A DNA stretch of 64,000 nt from Fulvia fulva (GCF_020509005.1 NC_063022.1:186001-250000), one strand, 5' to 3'; counted from the first letter of the stretch, positions 18,335 through 29,869 are shown. Notes: generated by a model not told the origin, from the sequence alone. Translations and numbers: made by a program.

Positions 18335-20617
18335 TCAGACCAACGTAAGATCGACCGCCTCATACCTCTCCTCCTTCAACGCCTGCCCCTCCATAAAGCC
18401 CTCCAAATAACACTCTCCTACCACTTCATACTCACCCTTCCCGATATTCCTAAGTACCATCGGCACACTGCATCCAAACAGCACACACACAACATCACCC
18501 TTCCTCGCATTCTTCGTCACCATACCCACATGCCCCTTCTCCGTTACCGCAAGTCGTCTCGCCATCCAGTGCTGATGTGTCGCAGTCCGGAACTTGCGAT
18601 TCAAGTCGTGGCGGGTAGATTCTTCGTCTTCTTTGGTCTTGGTGCTGGATGAGCTGGTGGTGGAGGAGCTTCTCGCTTGGAAGGAACGGCGGGGTGAGCT
18701 ACGTCGTCGGGGTGGTAGATATTCGTCTTCGTCGAGTTCGTTGCGCTGATTACTGTCGTTGCTGGCATCCGATGGGATCGACGAACGTCGTCGTCGCGGC
18801 GAGCCTGAACCGGATCGCTCAGAAGCTGCCTGCTCATTGATCTTCCTCGCAGTCTTCTCCGCCTTCGTCCGCGCAAAGATCTCTTTCTGCACTACCTCAC
18901 GATAGTTGATAGCATCGTACATACTCACCCCACGAATCCTCACGTCCGAATTCTGCTTGATCCAAGCTGCATACTCGGCATCGCGACCTTGTACAGGTTC
19001 CCTCAGGCAATAGTCCGCTTCTTCCACGAAGACCCTCTCATCGGCTTCGTATTGGAGGTACACGTCAGCTCTGCCGAAGTAGAGACTCTGGATGATGTGA
19101 GTCGCTACTTCGGTGTGCTCCAAAGCCGCGCCGTTGTTAGTCAGATTGGTGGGCGAGGTGGAGGGCTCTACTGGTTGCGGCTTATCCCCAGCCGTGCCAC
19201 TAATCCCGTCAATGGTGTCGATTATGATGCCGGTGCATTGGAGTCGAGTCAAGTCTTTGGAGAAGAAGACGCGCATGGCCATGTTCCCTGCTGCGTCATA
19301 CACGGGTAGGGACTCTCTGCTGCCGTAGTAGTCTTCTTCAGCTGAGCGACGTAAGAAACGTGGTGGTAACATGCTGCCAATGTCGGGTTTGTTGGGTTGA
19401 CTGACGAGTAAAGGCACAGCATTCGACTCTTCGGACTGAAACTCAAGCCGGGCAGACCAATCAGGTACCCATGACGGAAGTCGATCTGTCGTCTGCTGCG
19501 AAGAAATTGGCCTTGGGAACAGCTCCGTGAATGCGATGATGTCCAAGCTCTGATAAGCCAAGACCCAGCTCCGGACGAACTCGCGATAGACCTCTTCTGT
19601 GCTGCTGTCATAAGCGGGAGGACCGATGAGCTGCTTATCTTTGTCTTTGATGCACCCCAGTAAAGAGTAGAGGTAGTCCTTCGGGTTCGTGGAGGAACTG
19701 TGCCTCTGATAAGCCAACAACGCTGGCAGACTGATCTGTCCTAGCTTGCGGTCACCAGTCGGACGTCTTCGCTCATAACCATCGAAGTCATCGTCCATGT
19801 CTTGGTGTCCCAGCCACTGGTAGATGCGGCGCCGGTGCCAGAGCGGCGCCCATGTTGCTTTGCTGAGCTGATCTTCTGAATTGGTGTACTGGTAGCTGCT
19901 GACGACCAGGACGGCACTCCTGACTTCGTCGGCGGTCAGGCTCTTCGCGCCGCAATAATACACCGTGTCACTGGGAATCACGCTTTCCTGAAGCGTCCTG
20001 TCACGTTCATCAGCTTAATTTCGAACTGATAATCCCTTGAGATTGTCTCACCAAGCACGCCTCCACCATGGCCGCGAAGCGATCTCTTCGAAGCCTGCCC
20101 AGGCTGTGGAGCTTTTAATGACCGATTGGGGCACAGGATATCCCTTCGTTCCCATCGCCAACGTCCGCATCAGCTCCATGCCTTGATCAGTCGACACACT
20201 GCTTTCGCCTAGCCAGACCACAGCGCGCTTAGCCCTGCCATAGATCTGTGCCATCAAAGGGACTTGAATACTCTTCTCCAAGGCATCTTCCTGATTGATG
20301 CATACCGCATCGATCCAGATCCGGGCCTCCCTGTTTCGTTGCTGTGGCCAATCGCAGAAGAGACTAAGAACTGTATGTGCATTCAGCGTGATCGTCAACG
20401 GTTGTCCATCAACTTCGATAGTCTGATCGTGATCACGCGAGCCCCAGACGTAAGACACAGCGAAGTAGTCGAGCTTCTTCTCTTCTCGCTCGTAGATTGA
20501 CTTTTTGCCTTCGATTGAGAGTGTTTTGAGAGTACCTGCGAGCGAACCGTCATGTTTCCGATGGACGCTGAGCAGGCGGATCTCGCTGGTCCTCAAGAAG
20601 CTGTATAGTGCAGGCAT
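18335..20617 (-). CDS. HET-domain (heterokaryon incompatibility-type) protein
   Basis: HET-domain protein of 742 residues in two exons, 20617-20052 and 19997-18335; intron 19998-20051 (54 nt, GTGAGA...GACAG). HET proteins control non-self recognition and cell death after hyphal fusion, though many family members have no known role. Motifs: DYFAVSYVWGS, IWIDAVCINQED, and across the splice RPWWRRAWTLQE followed by SDTVYYCG. These are the three HET signature blocks. After a middle region with SWVPDWSA there is a low-complexity Arg/Ser insert (about residues 580-660: RRRRSS, PPRRRSSPRR, a Ser/Thr run). A conserved C-terminal block follows (GDVVCVLFGCSVPMVLRN, YEVVGECYLEGFMEG). Start ATG 20617. 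Confidence 0.92.
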
Positions 20618-21717
20618 CTTTACGGCGATGAAGAGTCTTGGTCCTTGGCGATGAGGATAGACAGGATGTTGGATGTCGTCGAGTCCTGGCCGCCGAGGTC
20701 GAGACCGTTCCTTCAGCTGCTATCTGCGGCTGAACGAGAACAGCTGTTGGTTGCATGGCTGACAATCGACCGCGCCGCATCGATACAAGCATGTCTGTCG
20801 CACGTGATACGATTCGCATTGAGCGCTGAGCATGTTGAACTGTAGAAGTTGCCGTTGGATGTGTTTGCTGTTCGTCTCAGCGAGCGTGACCCTAAGTGAC
20901 GCCTTGCCTCTTCCGGTGGTCTCTCGATGGCCTGAAGCAATGTCCCGGTCAGTCAGCCACATCGCATCTGAAGAAGGTGACAGAGAGACGACCCACTCGA
21001 CATGGACGAATTCACGTGCACAGCTCTGCTTCTGCTCCTTGGCGCCGTCATCTTGTCGTGGTCAATCTTCCTGGTCGCGTTCGCTCTCCCTTCTTCACTT
21101 ACACGTCGTGGGCACACAACATGGAGCTTGCCACACTGCCCGTCATGCCATATGCTAATTGCACATCGATTGCATCGGCCTCGCCATACGCACACAGGTC
21201 CAAATATCATCGGCGTATGATCAATACGACTTCGCGCATCCCGGACGATACGAGTCCGACTGGTTCCTGGCCCTGGCAAAGAATACTTGAAAGTCGTGCC
21301 TGCTGCCCATAGCGTCTACTTGGTTGACCATTTGTCCAGAGACAATATTGATGATAACGGGTGACGCCGAGGGAGATGACAGCCACAGGCCTGCAAAAAG
21401 CAAGCTGTGAATGTGGTCGCGCAGAAAGCACTCGTCAAGAGAGGATGGATCCCATCTTCTCGGTCGTGGATCCTGGATGTACGACATGGCATAGTGCGGC
21501 CGCCTGGGTAGGTGCAGCCCGTATTTGAGTTGCAAAGGTTGTGTTTCACGAGTGCCACTGCTTCTGCAACTGCAACAGTCCCAGCCGCCTTGGCACATGA
21601 GTGCATTAACAGTGTGCCATATAACCAGTCTGCTGCAGGGACGTGACCCTATTAGCAACCAATGGTCTATTTAGTTCACCAAGGCGAGGAATTCTCCGCC
21701 ACGAAGAATTGAAATTA
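20618..21717. other. Divergent intergenic region, HET gene / S41 peptidase
   Basis: About 1.1 kb between outward-facing genes. A plus-strand frame at 21002 begins MDEFTCTALLLLLGAVILSW, which looks like a signal or membrane segment, but I could not splice it to the peptidase with good sites, so it is not annotated as an exon. A GTG-led extension of the peptidase frame begins at 21643. Confidence 0.45.
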
Positions 21718-23928
21718 ATGCCTAGAGTTACCCAGTCGCCACAACGATTTGTACTGCTCACGTCGCTGACATTGCGCATTAGTGGCAAATCTGATTCTGT
21801 CCGGCCGTTCATTGATTGGCAGACGAACCTGCAATGGATCAAACAACCACCACCTGAATATGCAGAAAAGATTCACTCTCCGTACGGCTTCTGGCCCGAG
21901 TTCGAGCGCATCTACAGCAAGGCCCAAAATGAGACCGCAAACAGCACGCACACCAACGAATATGAATTTGGCTTCGATCTTTTCTATGCATTCCAGCGGG
22001 GTCATGATGGTCACTTTATCGTCGTGCCGGACAGCCTAGGGATATTCTCTTATGGCTGCACTACACCTTTGGTGTCCGTCTCTGTGGATGGCTCCTGCAT
22101 TCCGGAAGTATATGTATATCAAGACCTGCTAGATACGGTCGTTAGCAACGCCACATATACGCCAAGCCCACTGGCCTTGATCGATGGAAGGAACAGCACC
22201 GAGTTCTTGCTGGGATGGTCGCACTGGGGTGGTACTCAAGATCGGGACGCTTTGTGGAACAATCTGTTCTATCTATTGTCGCACGTCTCTCTTGGCCAAG
22301 ACGGATCTGGACGTGGCGTATTCGCTGGAGGCGGCAGAGCTCGCCGGATTTATCCCGGTCCTAGTACGACACTGACCTTCGCGAACGGCACAGAGGTCAC
22401 CAACGAGAACTTCGCTAGAGTCCTCATGCCCTTTGACAACATTACCAGTGGTACAGACATTTACACGGAATTCCTTACTCCACCCCCAGATGCACCTTGG
22501 TCAGCAGAAAAGTATGCCACGTACGTCGAGTCGTCTACAACATCTTCTGCCTCGTCCTCGACATCTACTTCTAGCAGTTCGACCACTATTTCCACCACCA
22601 TACCATTTCCAGGCTACCCTACACCCTTTGTACGTCATATGCATAACGTCAACAGCGGCTACTTCCTCGAAGACGAAGGCTACGACGACATCGCCGTTCT
22701 CAGCGTGCCAGACTTCGTCGGCGGTGATGATGAGGATGATCTGCCCTTCCAAGCCGTCAACTCTTACCTCACCAACGAAGCTGTGGCTCGCAACAAGACT
22801 AAACTTATCATCGACCTCTCGGCAAACGCAGGCGGCACAGTCTTGCAAGGCATAGATCTCTTCAAACAACTATTCCCCTTCCTCGAACCCTACCAAGCAG
22901 ATCGCTTCACCGCGCACGAAGCAGTCAACTACATCGGTGAAGAAATCAGCCATCTTTCCGGCTTGGTAGGCAACAGGAGTCTCGACCTCGATGATACCGT
23001 GGAAAGCCTCGTGCTATCCTTCTTCAACTATCGCTCAGATGTCGACATCAATCACGAGAACTTTACCTCTTGGCCTGACAAGTTCGGACCAGTGGCTCTG
23101 GGACCCGAGCTCAAGAACTTCACGCAAGTAACGAGATGGAACCTCTCCGATCCCGGGCTACCGGCGTATTCGGGAGGGATCATTGTTTCTGGCTATCAGA
23201 ATCACACGAACTTTACTCGCACACCTTTCAAACCGGAAGATATCGTGATCGTCACGGACGGGTACTGTGCCTCTACCTGTACAATCTTTGCTGAGCTCAT
23301 GCGTCACCAAGGTGGCGTGCGAACTATCGTTCTAGGTGGCCGACCTAATGCTGATATCGCACAAGCTGTCGGAGGCACTAAAGGAACGAACTCGAACAAA
23401 TGGTCCAACATCTTCTATTTTACGCAGATCCCGTTCGAGTATCAGTACATCCACAACAACTCCTTCTACGAGACAACAGCCCTTGGCAGGTACAACGATC
23501 TAGCACTTTACCGCTCCGTCGCCGCTGTTGTTAACGCCCGGTATGGTTTCCGACAAGGCGACGAGGAAGGTCCTCCGTTACAGTTCAAGTATGAACCCGC
23601 AGACTGCAGAATATACTATACGCCGGAGATGGCGGTGAGTATGGTGGCGGTTTGGAAGACGGTGGCGGATAGTGCGTTCAGAGGGGTGAATCATTGTGTT
23701 GCGGGGAGTTTGGAGAGTAAAGGTGCTGGGTACATTGGGCCGAGGGACGAGGGAACGGGAATGAAGCAGAGGGTCAAGAGGGGAGTGGGAGAACAGGACC
23801 ATAGGCACAGGCTAAGAACAGAGGTGCGAGAGGTGGAAATTGAGCACGTGGTCAGAAGGGAGGCAGGTAAAAGAGAGCGTAAGCATGTAGTAAGTTACCG
23901 AATGTCTAGGCTAATCGGAAGGGTATGA
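21718..23928 (+). CDS. S41-family (CPAF/UstP-like) serine peptidase homologue
   Basis: Fungal tail-specific-protease-like S41 protein of the CPAF/UstP group, read as one exon; ATG 21718 gives 736 residues. Family blocks: RPFIDWQTNLQWIKQPP and NEYEFGFDLFYAFQRGHDG with the His of the active site. Then come PLVSVSVDGSCIPEVYVY, KLIIDLSANAGGTVLQGIDL, and TDGYCASTCTIFAELMRHQG with the nucleophile Ser in CAST. Relatives are secreted and begin with a signal peptide followed by a Cys-bearing segment. Here the sequence before LTSLTL does not match: no signal peptide is visible and the expected Cys is replaced. An undetected upstream exon or a 5' truncation would explain it. The last 60 residues are charged and family-atypical. 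Several N-glycosylation sequons fit a secretory origin. Confidence 0.82.
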   Translation: MPRVTQSPQRFVLLTSLTLRISGKSDSVRPFIDWQTNLQWIKQPPPEYAEKIHSPYGFWPEFERIYSKAQNETANSTHTNEYEFGFDLFYAFQRGHDGHFIVVPDSLGIFSYGCTTPLVSVSVDGSCIPEVYVYQDLLDTVVSNATYTPSPLALIDGRNSTEFLLGWSHWGGTQDRDALWNNLFYLLSHVSLGQDGSGRGVFAGGGRARRIYPGPSTTLTFANGTEVTNENFARVLMPFDNITSGTDIYTEFLTPPPDAPWSAEKYATYVESSTTSSASSSTSTSSSSTTISTTIPFPGYPTPFVRHMHNVNSGYFLEDEGYDDIAVLSVPDFVGGDDEDDLPFQAVNSYLTNEAVARNKTKLIIDLSANAGGTVLQGIDLFKQLFPFLEPYQADRFTAHEAVNYIGEEISHLSGLVGNRSLDLDDTVESLVLSFFNYRSDVDINHENFTSWPDKFGPVALGPELKNFTQVTRWNLSDPGLPAYSGGIIVSGYQNHTNFTRTPFKPEDIVIVTDGYCASTCTIFAELMRHQGGVRTIVLGGRPNADIAQAVGGTKGTNSNKWSNIFYFTQIPFEYQYIHNNSFYETTALGRYNDLALYRSVAAVVNARYGFRQGDEEGPPLQFKYEPADCRIYYTPEMAVSMVAVWKTVADSAFRGVNHCVAGSLESKGAGYIGPRDEGTGMKQRVKRGVGEQDHRHRLRTEVREVEIEHVVRREAGKRERKHVVSYRMSRLIGRV

Positions 23929-24265
23929 TGGGTGGAGAGGCAAGGATGTATATGTGAGCAGGAGTAAGGATGTAATTGTGTAATGTCGTCTATAGTATGA
24001 GTAGTCACTGCACAGACTGTCTACTACTGTGATCAGTTTGCCCTAAGTTTCGTAAGAGTAGCTACTAATGCACAGCATAGGTCGCACTCTTTACACCCTG
24101 CTTCCACGGGGGTCCCAGTCCCTCTATGTGCTCCATTACTCCAGCAGTCTTATCGCATCTCTCCTCCAGTCTGTCTCATACCTTGTAGCGCTATTGATTG
24201 TCCCAGTCGGTCACCTCAACTCTCCACGCCACATTGTCTAAAACTGGGGGCTATTGCGCCCCTCC
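23929..24265. other. Intergenic, convergent 3' ends
   Basis: About 340 bases between the 3' ends of the S41 and 2EXR genes. No feature recognised. Confidence 0.5.
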
Positions 24266-25408
24266 TTACTGGGATCCATCGCTTTGCGCTTCCAGCCTTT
24301 TGACCTCCTGCTCCTCAGCCTTGGCCTGTTCCTCCAGTTTCTCGATACGCTTCTCGGCTTCCTCCATACTCTGATGCCAGTCCGCGTCCTGCTTCGCTTC
24401 GTACGCGAGGTTCTTCGCGCCTTGGACGATCTGCTGATTCGCCGTGACTGCTGCGGCGGCGGCGTGGAGGACGTGGCTATGGACGCGGTATGGCCAGGCG
24501 AAGGTGAAGCCGGTAACACTAGCGAGATGTTTGCGTAGGAGATCACCGATGTGGTCCTGAGTCTCCTGATTTGAGGATCCATAGCTGACCGTGCAAAGAG
24601 GAGGAATGTACTGTATGATCTGGCCAATGACGACCTCCAGGAGCTGTTGGGCGCGGCCATTGTAGATGTCCTCAAGAAATGCGGTGGCGCAGATGGTGAG
24701 GTTCGTAAGCGTGTTGAGGTGCTCGAGAGTTTCGAAGTCGACGGTATCAATCAGGCTTTCGGGGGTGTCTGTGGCATCGACAGTGATTAGGTCGACGTTC
24801 AGGACGAGCTTGCGAATCTTCGACATGTTTTCATCAGACAGATGACGCGCGGGGATGAGACGGTCTGCTGCTGGATCCAAGTTGATGTTGGCGATGAACA
24901 CGTTAGTGGCGTAGTATGTCTCGACCTCAAGGTGAGTCTGGCGATTGACCAAGGTCATGCTTAGATCTTGACGTGAAACCACACCGCTTGGTATGTGATC
25001 AGCTGTCGTGCGGAGGCTAATGACGCTACCAGGGACGAGACCGTAGTCGTAGATCTCATTGCGGATCTCTCCTGGGAGATCCAGGAATCGAAAGTATACA
25101 GGCTTGTCGTTCTCGTTCAGCCAGATTCTTCGCTTGGTCGGCTCGTTCAGTCCTCCATCGCGACTGCCGGACACCTGATCAAGAGATAAGTCCGAGGTGT
25201 TGTTGATGTCGCCATCGCTGATAGAGGCAGCACGGCTGACCGTCTTCGGTGAGCGTCGACGCTTCCGAGGGTTGCGGCTTGACTTGTTGCTTCCTGCAAT
25301 CGACGAACCACAGGAGGAGCCACTGGAAGAGTGTATACTTGCTTTGCGTTTCTTCGAGCTGATAGGAGCGCTAGTGATGCCGGGCGAGTCGCTTTGAGAG
25401 TCAGACAT
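24266..25408 (-). CDS. 2EXR-type (F-box-like) protein with C-terminal coiled coil
   Basis: Protein of 380 residues, ATG 25408, single exon. A Ser- and Lys/Arg-rich N-terminus (KKRKAS, RNPRKRRRSPK) could be a nuclear signal. Then comes the 2EXR-like block, FRFLDLPGEIRNEIYDYGL at about 105-125, and the helical region LVNRQTHLEVETYYATNVF typical of this large fungal family, whose members resemble F-box proteins but mostly lack known partners. The C-terminus (about 320-375) is a charged coiled coil (EEAEKRIEKLEEQAKAEEQE). A second family member lies at 31451 on the other strand. Confidence 0.78.
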   Translation of the reverse strand: MSDSQSDSPGITSAPISSKKRKASIHSSSGSSCGSSIAGSNKSSRNPRKRRRSPKTVSRAASISDGDINNTSDLSLDQVSGSRDGGLNEPTKRRIWLNENDKPVYFRFLDLPGEIRNEIYDYGLVPGSVISLRTTADHIPSGVVSRQDLSMTLVNRQTHLEVETYYATNVFIANINLDPAADRLIPARHLSDENMSKIRKLVLNVDLITVDATDTPESLIDTVDFETLEHLNTLTNLTICATAFLEDIYNGRAQQLLEVVIGQIIQYIPPLCTVSYGSSNQETQDHIGDLLRKHLASVTGFTFAWPYRVHSHVLHAAAAAVTANQQIVQGAKNLAYEAKQDADWHQSMEEAEKRIEKLEEQAKAEEQEVKRLEAQSDGSQ

Positions 25409-26219
25409 AGTGATTGAGCTTCGGACGCTGTTCGATGTGGATGTAAAGAGATGGTCGATCGATGCTGAGGAGGTCTCGTAATCACAGGGGATGTCTTATG
25501 CGTGAGGAACTGTCGAGGAGAAAGGCAGAAGCAAAAGTGGGCGGCAAGAGAGTTAAGTACCCGACGGTCTCTTGTTTGGATCAGGTGAATGAAGTCAAGC
25601 CTGCCTCTAGGCCGTAGGACTTAATGGTGTAGCTAGTAAGATCAGCACACCATTCACCACTAAATCTCTTAGTCATTGACCCAGTTCGGTAACAGACAAT
25701 AAAACCGCCGCGCTGCCCGTTCTCGGTACATTTAGCTGTTTACTCACCTTCTTCAGTCTCCATAGTTCCTTGCGAGTTACGTGTATATATTGCGATGGTG
25801 TGGATAAGTATGACATGTGTTGCATATTGCAATACATATATCGTTACATATATATGAAGGACCAGACAGTTTGCTACCATGTCAATGCGTTCATTCGTTC
25901 TGTCACACAAAGCCTTTGGGTTGCGATGCTCAAAGGGATGTCAGCAACATTCAGCAAACTCAATGCAGGACCATGTGAAGTCTTGGCATACTGCTACACA
26001 ACGATAAGGGGACAAACGGGGCGGATCTGGACTGTCGCCCGGCTTGACTCAAGACAACGACGAGCTTTTACATAAGAGGACTCGCGAAGCAGTAGTATAG
26101 CTCGTACATGCATTTCTGAGGAGTCTATGATACAGTAGCGCTTTGCGCTTGCCAATTTGCCCCCCGTGCTCTTGACTCTGTGTCATCATGCTCATTTGCT
26201 GCTCGCCCATTGCCACCGC
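25409..26219. other. Intergenic
   Basis: About 810 bases between two minus-strand genes. It includes an A/T-rich segment near 25780-25860 with tatata and atacatat motifs. No gene-like frame or RNA gene recognised. Confidence 0.5.
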
Positions 26220-27042
26220 CTAACTCGTTGGGTCTGGGATGTTGCAGCGCACCAGCGCCTTTACATCCCAGTGGAAGTTGCGTGACTCAGCTGGCGCCAC
26301 GAAACCCTGCTGGTCCGCGATCATCTGCACGTCGTCGGTAGTGTAGTTCGCGGCTTGGCCGTTGGCTACAGCCCACTCGATGACCTGTGTCAGGATACCG
26401 CGGTCCTCACCAGTCGGGTGGTTGACGACGCCGCTGGCGAGGGCGTCCAGAGTCGCGGGCATGTTCGACATGATTTCACCTCTGAGGTTGACGAAGAGGG
26501 GGTTCGCGTCGCCCTGTGTGCCGTCCGGGAAGGTGATGCCGTTGTAGCACGGGTTGTACGTGCTGGAGATGACCAGACAGTACTCGGCGAGGGTGAGCGG
26601 CATCAGCTCGCGACGGTTGCGGTACGCTGGCCTGCGCGGGCCAAAGTTCGGGTCGTTGAAGACCTTTCTACCAGCGACGGGGATCTGGTGGCGGAAAGAG
26701 GCGTTGCGCTTGTTGTTCTCCTCGATGTCTAGGTTGCCACGCGCATGTAGCTGCACCTGCATAAAGTCAGTATGATGTCGCTTGTTCGAGTTAGAAGCGT
26801 GACATACCTTGCTCATTGTAGCGGAGCGCCATCCTGCGCGGTACAAGCGCATCATGATGTCGGCATGCCTGGTGCTAGAGCACATAAATGTCAACAGGTG
26901 TCAATGAATGAGTGTTGCAGGGTACTTACTGGTGTGGGAGGTACACAAGCAACTCGATGATGCCGATCGGGACATCAGGAAATGGCTTGTCCATCTTGAC
27001 GGCACTGTCGATGCCGGCGTTGTATGCGCGAGTAGAAGACAT
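26220..27042 (-). CDS. Three-exon protein of unknown function
   Basis: Not recognised. Exons 27042-26930, 26874-26808 and 26756-26220; introns 26875-26929 (55 nt, GTAAGT...CTCTAG) and 26757-26807 (51 nt, GTATGT...ATGCAG). The phases fit, giving 238 residues. Three consecutive good splice signals make this a real gene. The protein starts MSSTRAYNAGIDSAVKM and is soluble, without signal peptide or membrane segment. A basic segment (FGPRRPAYRNRREL) sits in the middle and two Cys in YNPCYN and VRCNIP. The C-terminal half (VIEWAVANGQ, DDVQMIADQQGF, FHWDVKALVRC) looks like a folded alpha/beta domain. I assign no function. Confidence 0.8.
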
Positions 27043-27426
27043 CTTGACCTATGTGCGCATTAGCTGTGTGTTCATGCGATGTGTAGAGATGTCGCATACT
27101 TTGGTGGTCTTGAATGTGTCCTTGGTTGTCGTCGTGGGTAAGTTGGGAGGGGACATATTTACGGTGGGGGGAAGGGAGGGTTTTATACGGCGTTCCAATG
27201 TGTGCGAATCTTCAGATCACCGCAAGTCCAAATGTGGTTGACCAGCTGTTCTTATCCACGCCGCTGTTTGCCGAAAAGGTTTGCTTGAGCCCCACAGACA
27301 AAGGCGATGAATGAATTTTGAAGCATGTGAAAGGCGGACAAAGGCGTCTCGAGTATTGTTCATGAACACTGGCTGTTAGCAGGAACACTCGAGCGTAACA
27401 CCCTCAGGATGTCGATGATGTATCTC
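27043..27426. other. Intergenic, 5' flank of the three-exon gene
   Basis: About 380 bases upstream of the unknown gene and downstream of the DsbA-like gene. Includes a G-rich stretch near 27143-27180. No other feature. Confidence 0.45.
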
Positions 27427-29123
27427 CTACAGCCTGCTCTTAGCCGGCGCCTCGACCTCTGCTTTCTCCTCGCCATTGGAGCCAGCGATCAGATCCTCCA
27501 CAACCAAGACCTCATCTTGACCCCAGATCATGTCACCAACCTGCTTCCACTGATCCTGTGATCCAGCTTTCCTCCGGAACACACGATAAGAAGGAACGCC
27601 GCAGAGACCAGCTTCCTTCGCCTCCAGCGTACGTGCTCGAAGATCCTTCTTGACCTCTGGGGAGTTCGCCCGAGACAGCACGCCTGATCCATCATACCCG
27701 GTCTTTGATATGACGTTCTGCAGAACTTCGTCGGACGACATGTCGAGGTTTCGTTCCCAGCAAGCTCGGTCTGGCGGTTGTCAGTCACAGCACGAGGAAT
27801 TTCAGAAGATTGGAGCAGAGGCTTACAGAGCACGTCAACCAGCTTGGGCTCTGCGAGCACTGCACGGAGAACAGTAGGCGTTCTGATTGGGAACTTGTCT
27901 GCCCAGTAGAAGTCAATGTTCTTGTCAGGACTGCCGTTTTGTATATTGACAGCATTCCACCATCGTACCCAATCGCCGTGATCGAGGTTTGAGTAGTTGC
28001 GTTTCTGCTCAGAAATCGCAGACGTGGGAGTGTTTGGTGCACCGATCCTGACAGATGCATTAGCGGTAGCAAGAAGATCTGGCGGGATGATCTTACTCCC
28101 TGAACAGAATCCCTAGCAGGAACGGCTTCATCTCAATCTGCAAGCTCTTCCCGAACTCCCGTTGTAGTCGAGCCAGCTGCGTCCAGCCCAGGAATCCCCA
28201 TGGACTACTGAAATCATACCAGAACTCGAGCTTGACTTCCGTACCAGCAGGTATACCACCCCTTGTGCTTCTTGGTAGTAAGGATGGGAGTGGTTTCGAA
28301 ATCTTCGCAATATCACCGCCAGACTTGCCTTCGTTGAGACCCTCCAGTACGGCTTCTACAAAATGCATTCTGTCTTGACCCCAATACAGTCTTCCCTCCT
28401 TGCGCTGACCGCTTTTATCAGTCCATCCCTCTTCCGGAATCCAAAGGCCAGGTACACCAGGACTGCCGCGCTGGACTGCTAGGTCCGTCGAGACTTCCAG
28501 CTCCTTCCGTTGTTGCGCGCCTTCGAAACTCCCATCTTCGATCGCTGCAATGACACGGTCTGAGTCTGAGACCCCTGATCTCCGCACGGCATCGATCAGG
28601 ACAGCTTTCTCACTGACATTCTCACCTCGGACCCAATAGGCCTGGAAGAGGGATTGAGTAAGAGCTGGCCGCTGGCCTGGACGCACGTAGTACAGCAACC
28701 GGAGAGGAGCTGTTGTCTTCTGCGGATGGCGAGGTGGCTCCTTGTATGGAACGCCATGACGTTTCAGAGTGCGCTGGAAGGCGCGAGATGTTATGCCTTT
28801 CTTGGTCGGATTGAAGACATCTGAAGCTGAGCCGGCGGCGCCCTGGGGAGCTTTGGTGGCTCTGTAGATGGCGCCTAGGAGGACTGGGCGGTAGATGATG
28901 TTGGCATTCGTCCTTTGGGCAAGGGCCTCGATCCTGCCTTTGGTATGAGATCGGGACGAAACAGGAAGTGTTTGTTGATGATGGGCTTACTTTGTGGACG
29001 CTATGTAAGCAAAGGGACACGATATCTATCATCTATGAGTCGTACTCTCTGCCGTAATGTGGTCTCTATGCTTACATCGTAGTAAAACTCGACTACATGT
29101 CCTTTGCCACTTGCGGACGACAT
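27427..29123 (-). CDS. Double DsbA-like / 2-hydroxychromene-2-carboxylate isomerase-type protein
   Basis: Two thioredoxin-like DsbA/HCCA-isomerase domains fused in one chain of 494 residues. Five exons: 29123-29076, 29025-28991, 28933-28097, 28047-27827, 27770-27427; introns of 50, 57, 49 and 56 nt; all phases agree. Domain 1 starts HVVEFYYD, then ISCPFAYIASTKIEALAQRT and RPVLLGAIYRATKAPQG, ending with GVPGLWIPEEG and YWGQDRMHFVE. Domain 2 starts KLEFWYDFSSPWGFLGWTQL and KPFLLGILFREIGAPN, ending GLCGVPSYRVF and IWGQDEVLVVEDL. Single-domain relatives are GSH-dependent isomerases or kappa-class GST-like enzymes of aromatic degradation. Domain 1 has Cys and domain 2 Ser at the helix start, so they may differ in activity. 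No signal peptide; cytosol or peroxisome. Confidence 0.88.
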
Positions 29124-29869
29124 AATGATGGAAATAAGGCAGCTATACAGCTTTCGAATGCCGGATCGAGTATCGTCAAACAGTTGATGGGCTGGGCTTG
29201 TGAAAGACTTGCCTTTGATGTATAACATCGTTGCTCTGACGCATATTGAACAATGCATCGTTATCCAGCACAACCTCGGCAGTCGAATCGAGAAGGTGAA
29301 GTCACTGCCAAGGCCCGTTGGTTTCACGGTCTTCCCTCCAAGTCGACAGCCTTCTGCTCCAACATCAACGGCGAGCACGAGTAAGGGCGAGGTAACGTCT
29401 TATCGAACATGCAAATACGTCAATCTCTTGTGCAGGGCGCAAGCCAGGCCTTCGTCCGTACCAGTCTGGCCTGAGTCTGTCACGACAAGCCATTGCACGA
29501 CGCGCTCTTGCTGAATATGAATGTCAATAGAGTGGACTGATCAGATACACACATTGATATCATTCTAGAGGTAGGGCAACCATTATAGCCAGCTGACGCT
29601 CAACAGCAGTGCTACCCGCAAACTCATTGTAGCGGACACGACGAATCATTGAGACCAAATCCTTCCGTTAGTGAGAAGGTATCGGGGTCAAGACGAGCTA
29701 GGCATGGAAGCAGACTTCTTGTGGAATACACTGGCGATACGGCGGGTCGATGTGGTGACAAAACCGCTGGTAAGGATCATGTACGAGGCCAAGAGCATCC
29801 GGGAGTCACTCTGCGGCCACTACTTCGATAAAGGCATCGGGACGATTTCGAACCCTTTTGCTACCTCTA
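29124..29869. other. Intergenic
   Basis: About 750 bases between the DsbA-like gene start and the DJ-1 gene stop (both minus). Short frames without resemblance; no repeat or RNA gene recognised. Confidence 0.5.

Noticed and set aside
21002..21220. Signal-peptide-like frame upstream of the S41 gene
   Set aside because: Attractive as a missing first exon, but no convincing splice pair joins it to the peptidase in phase.
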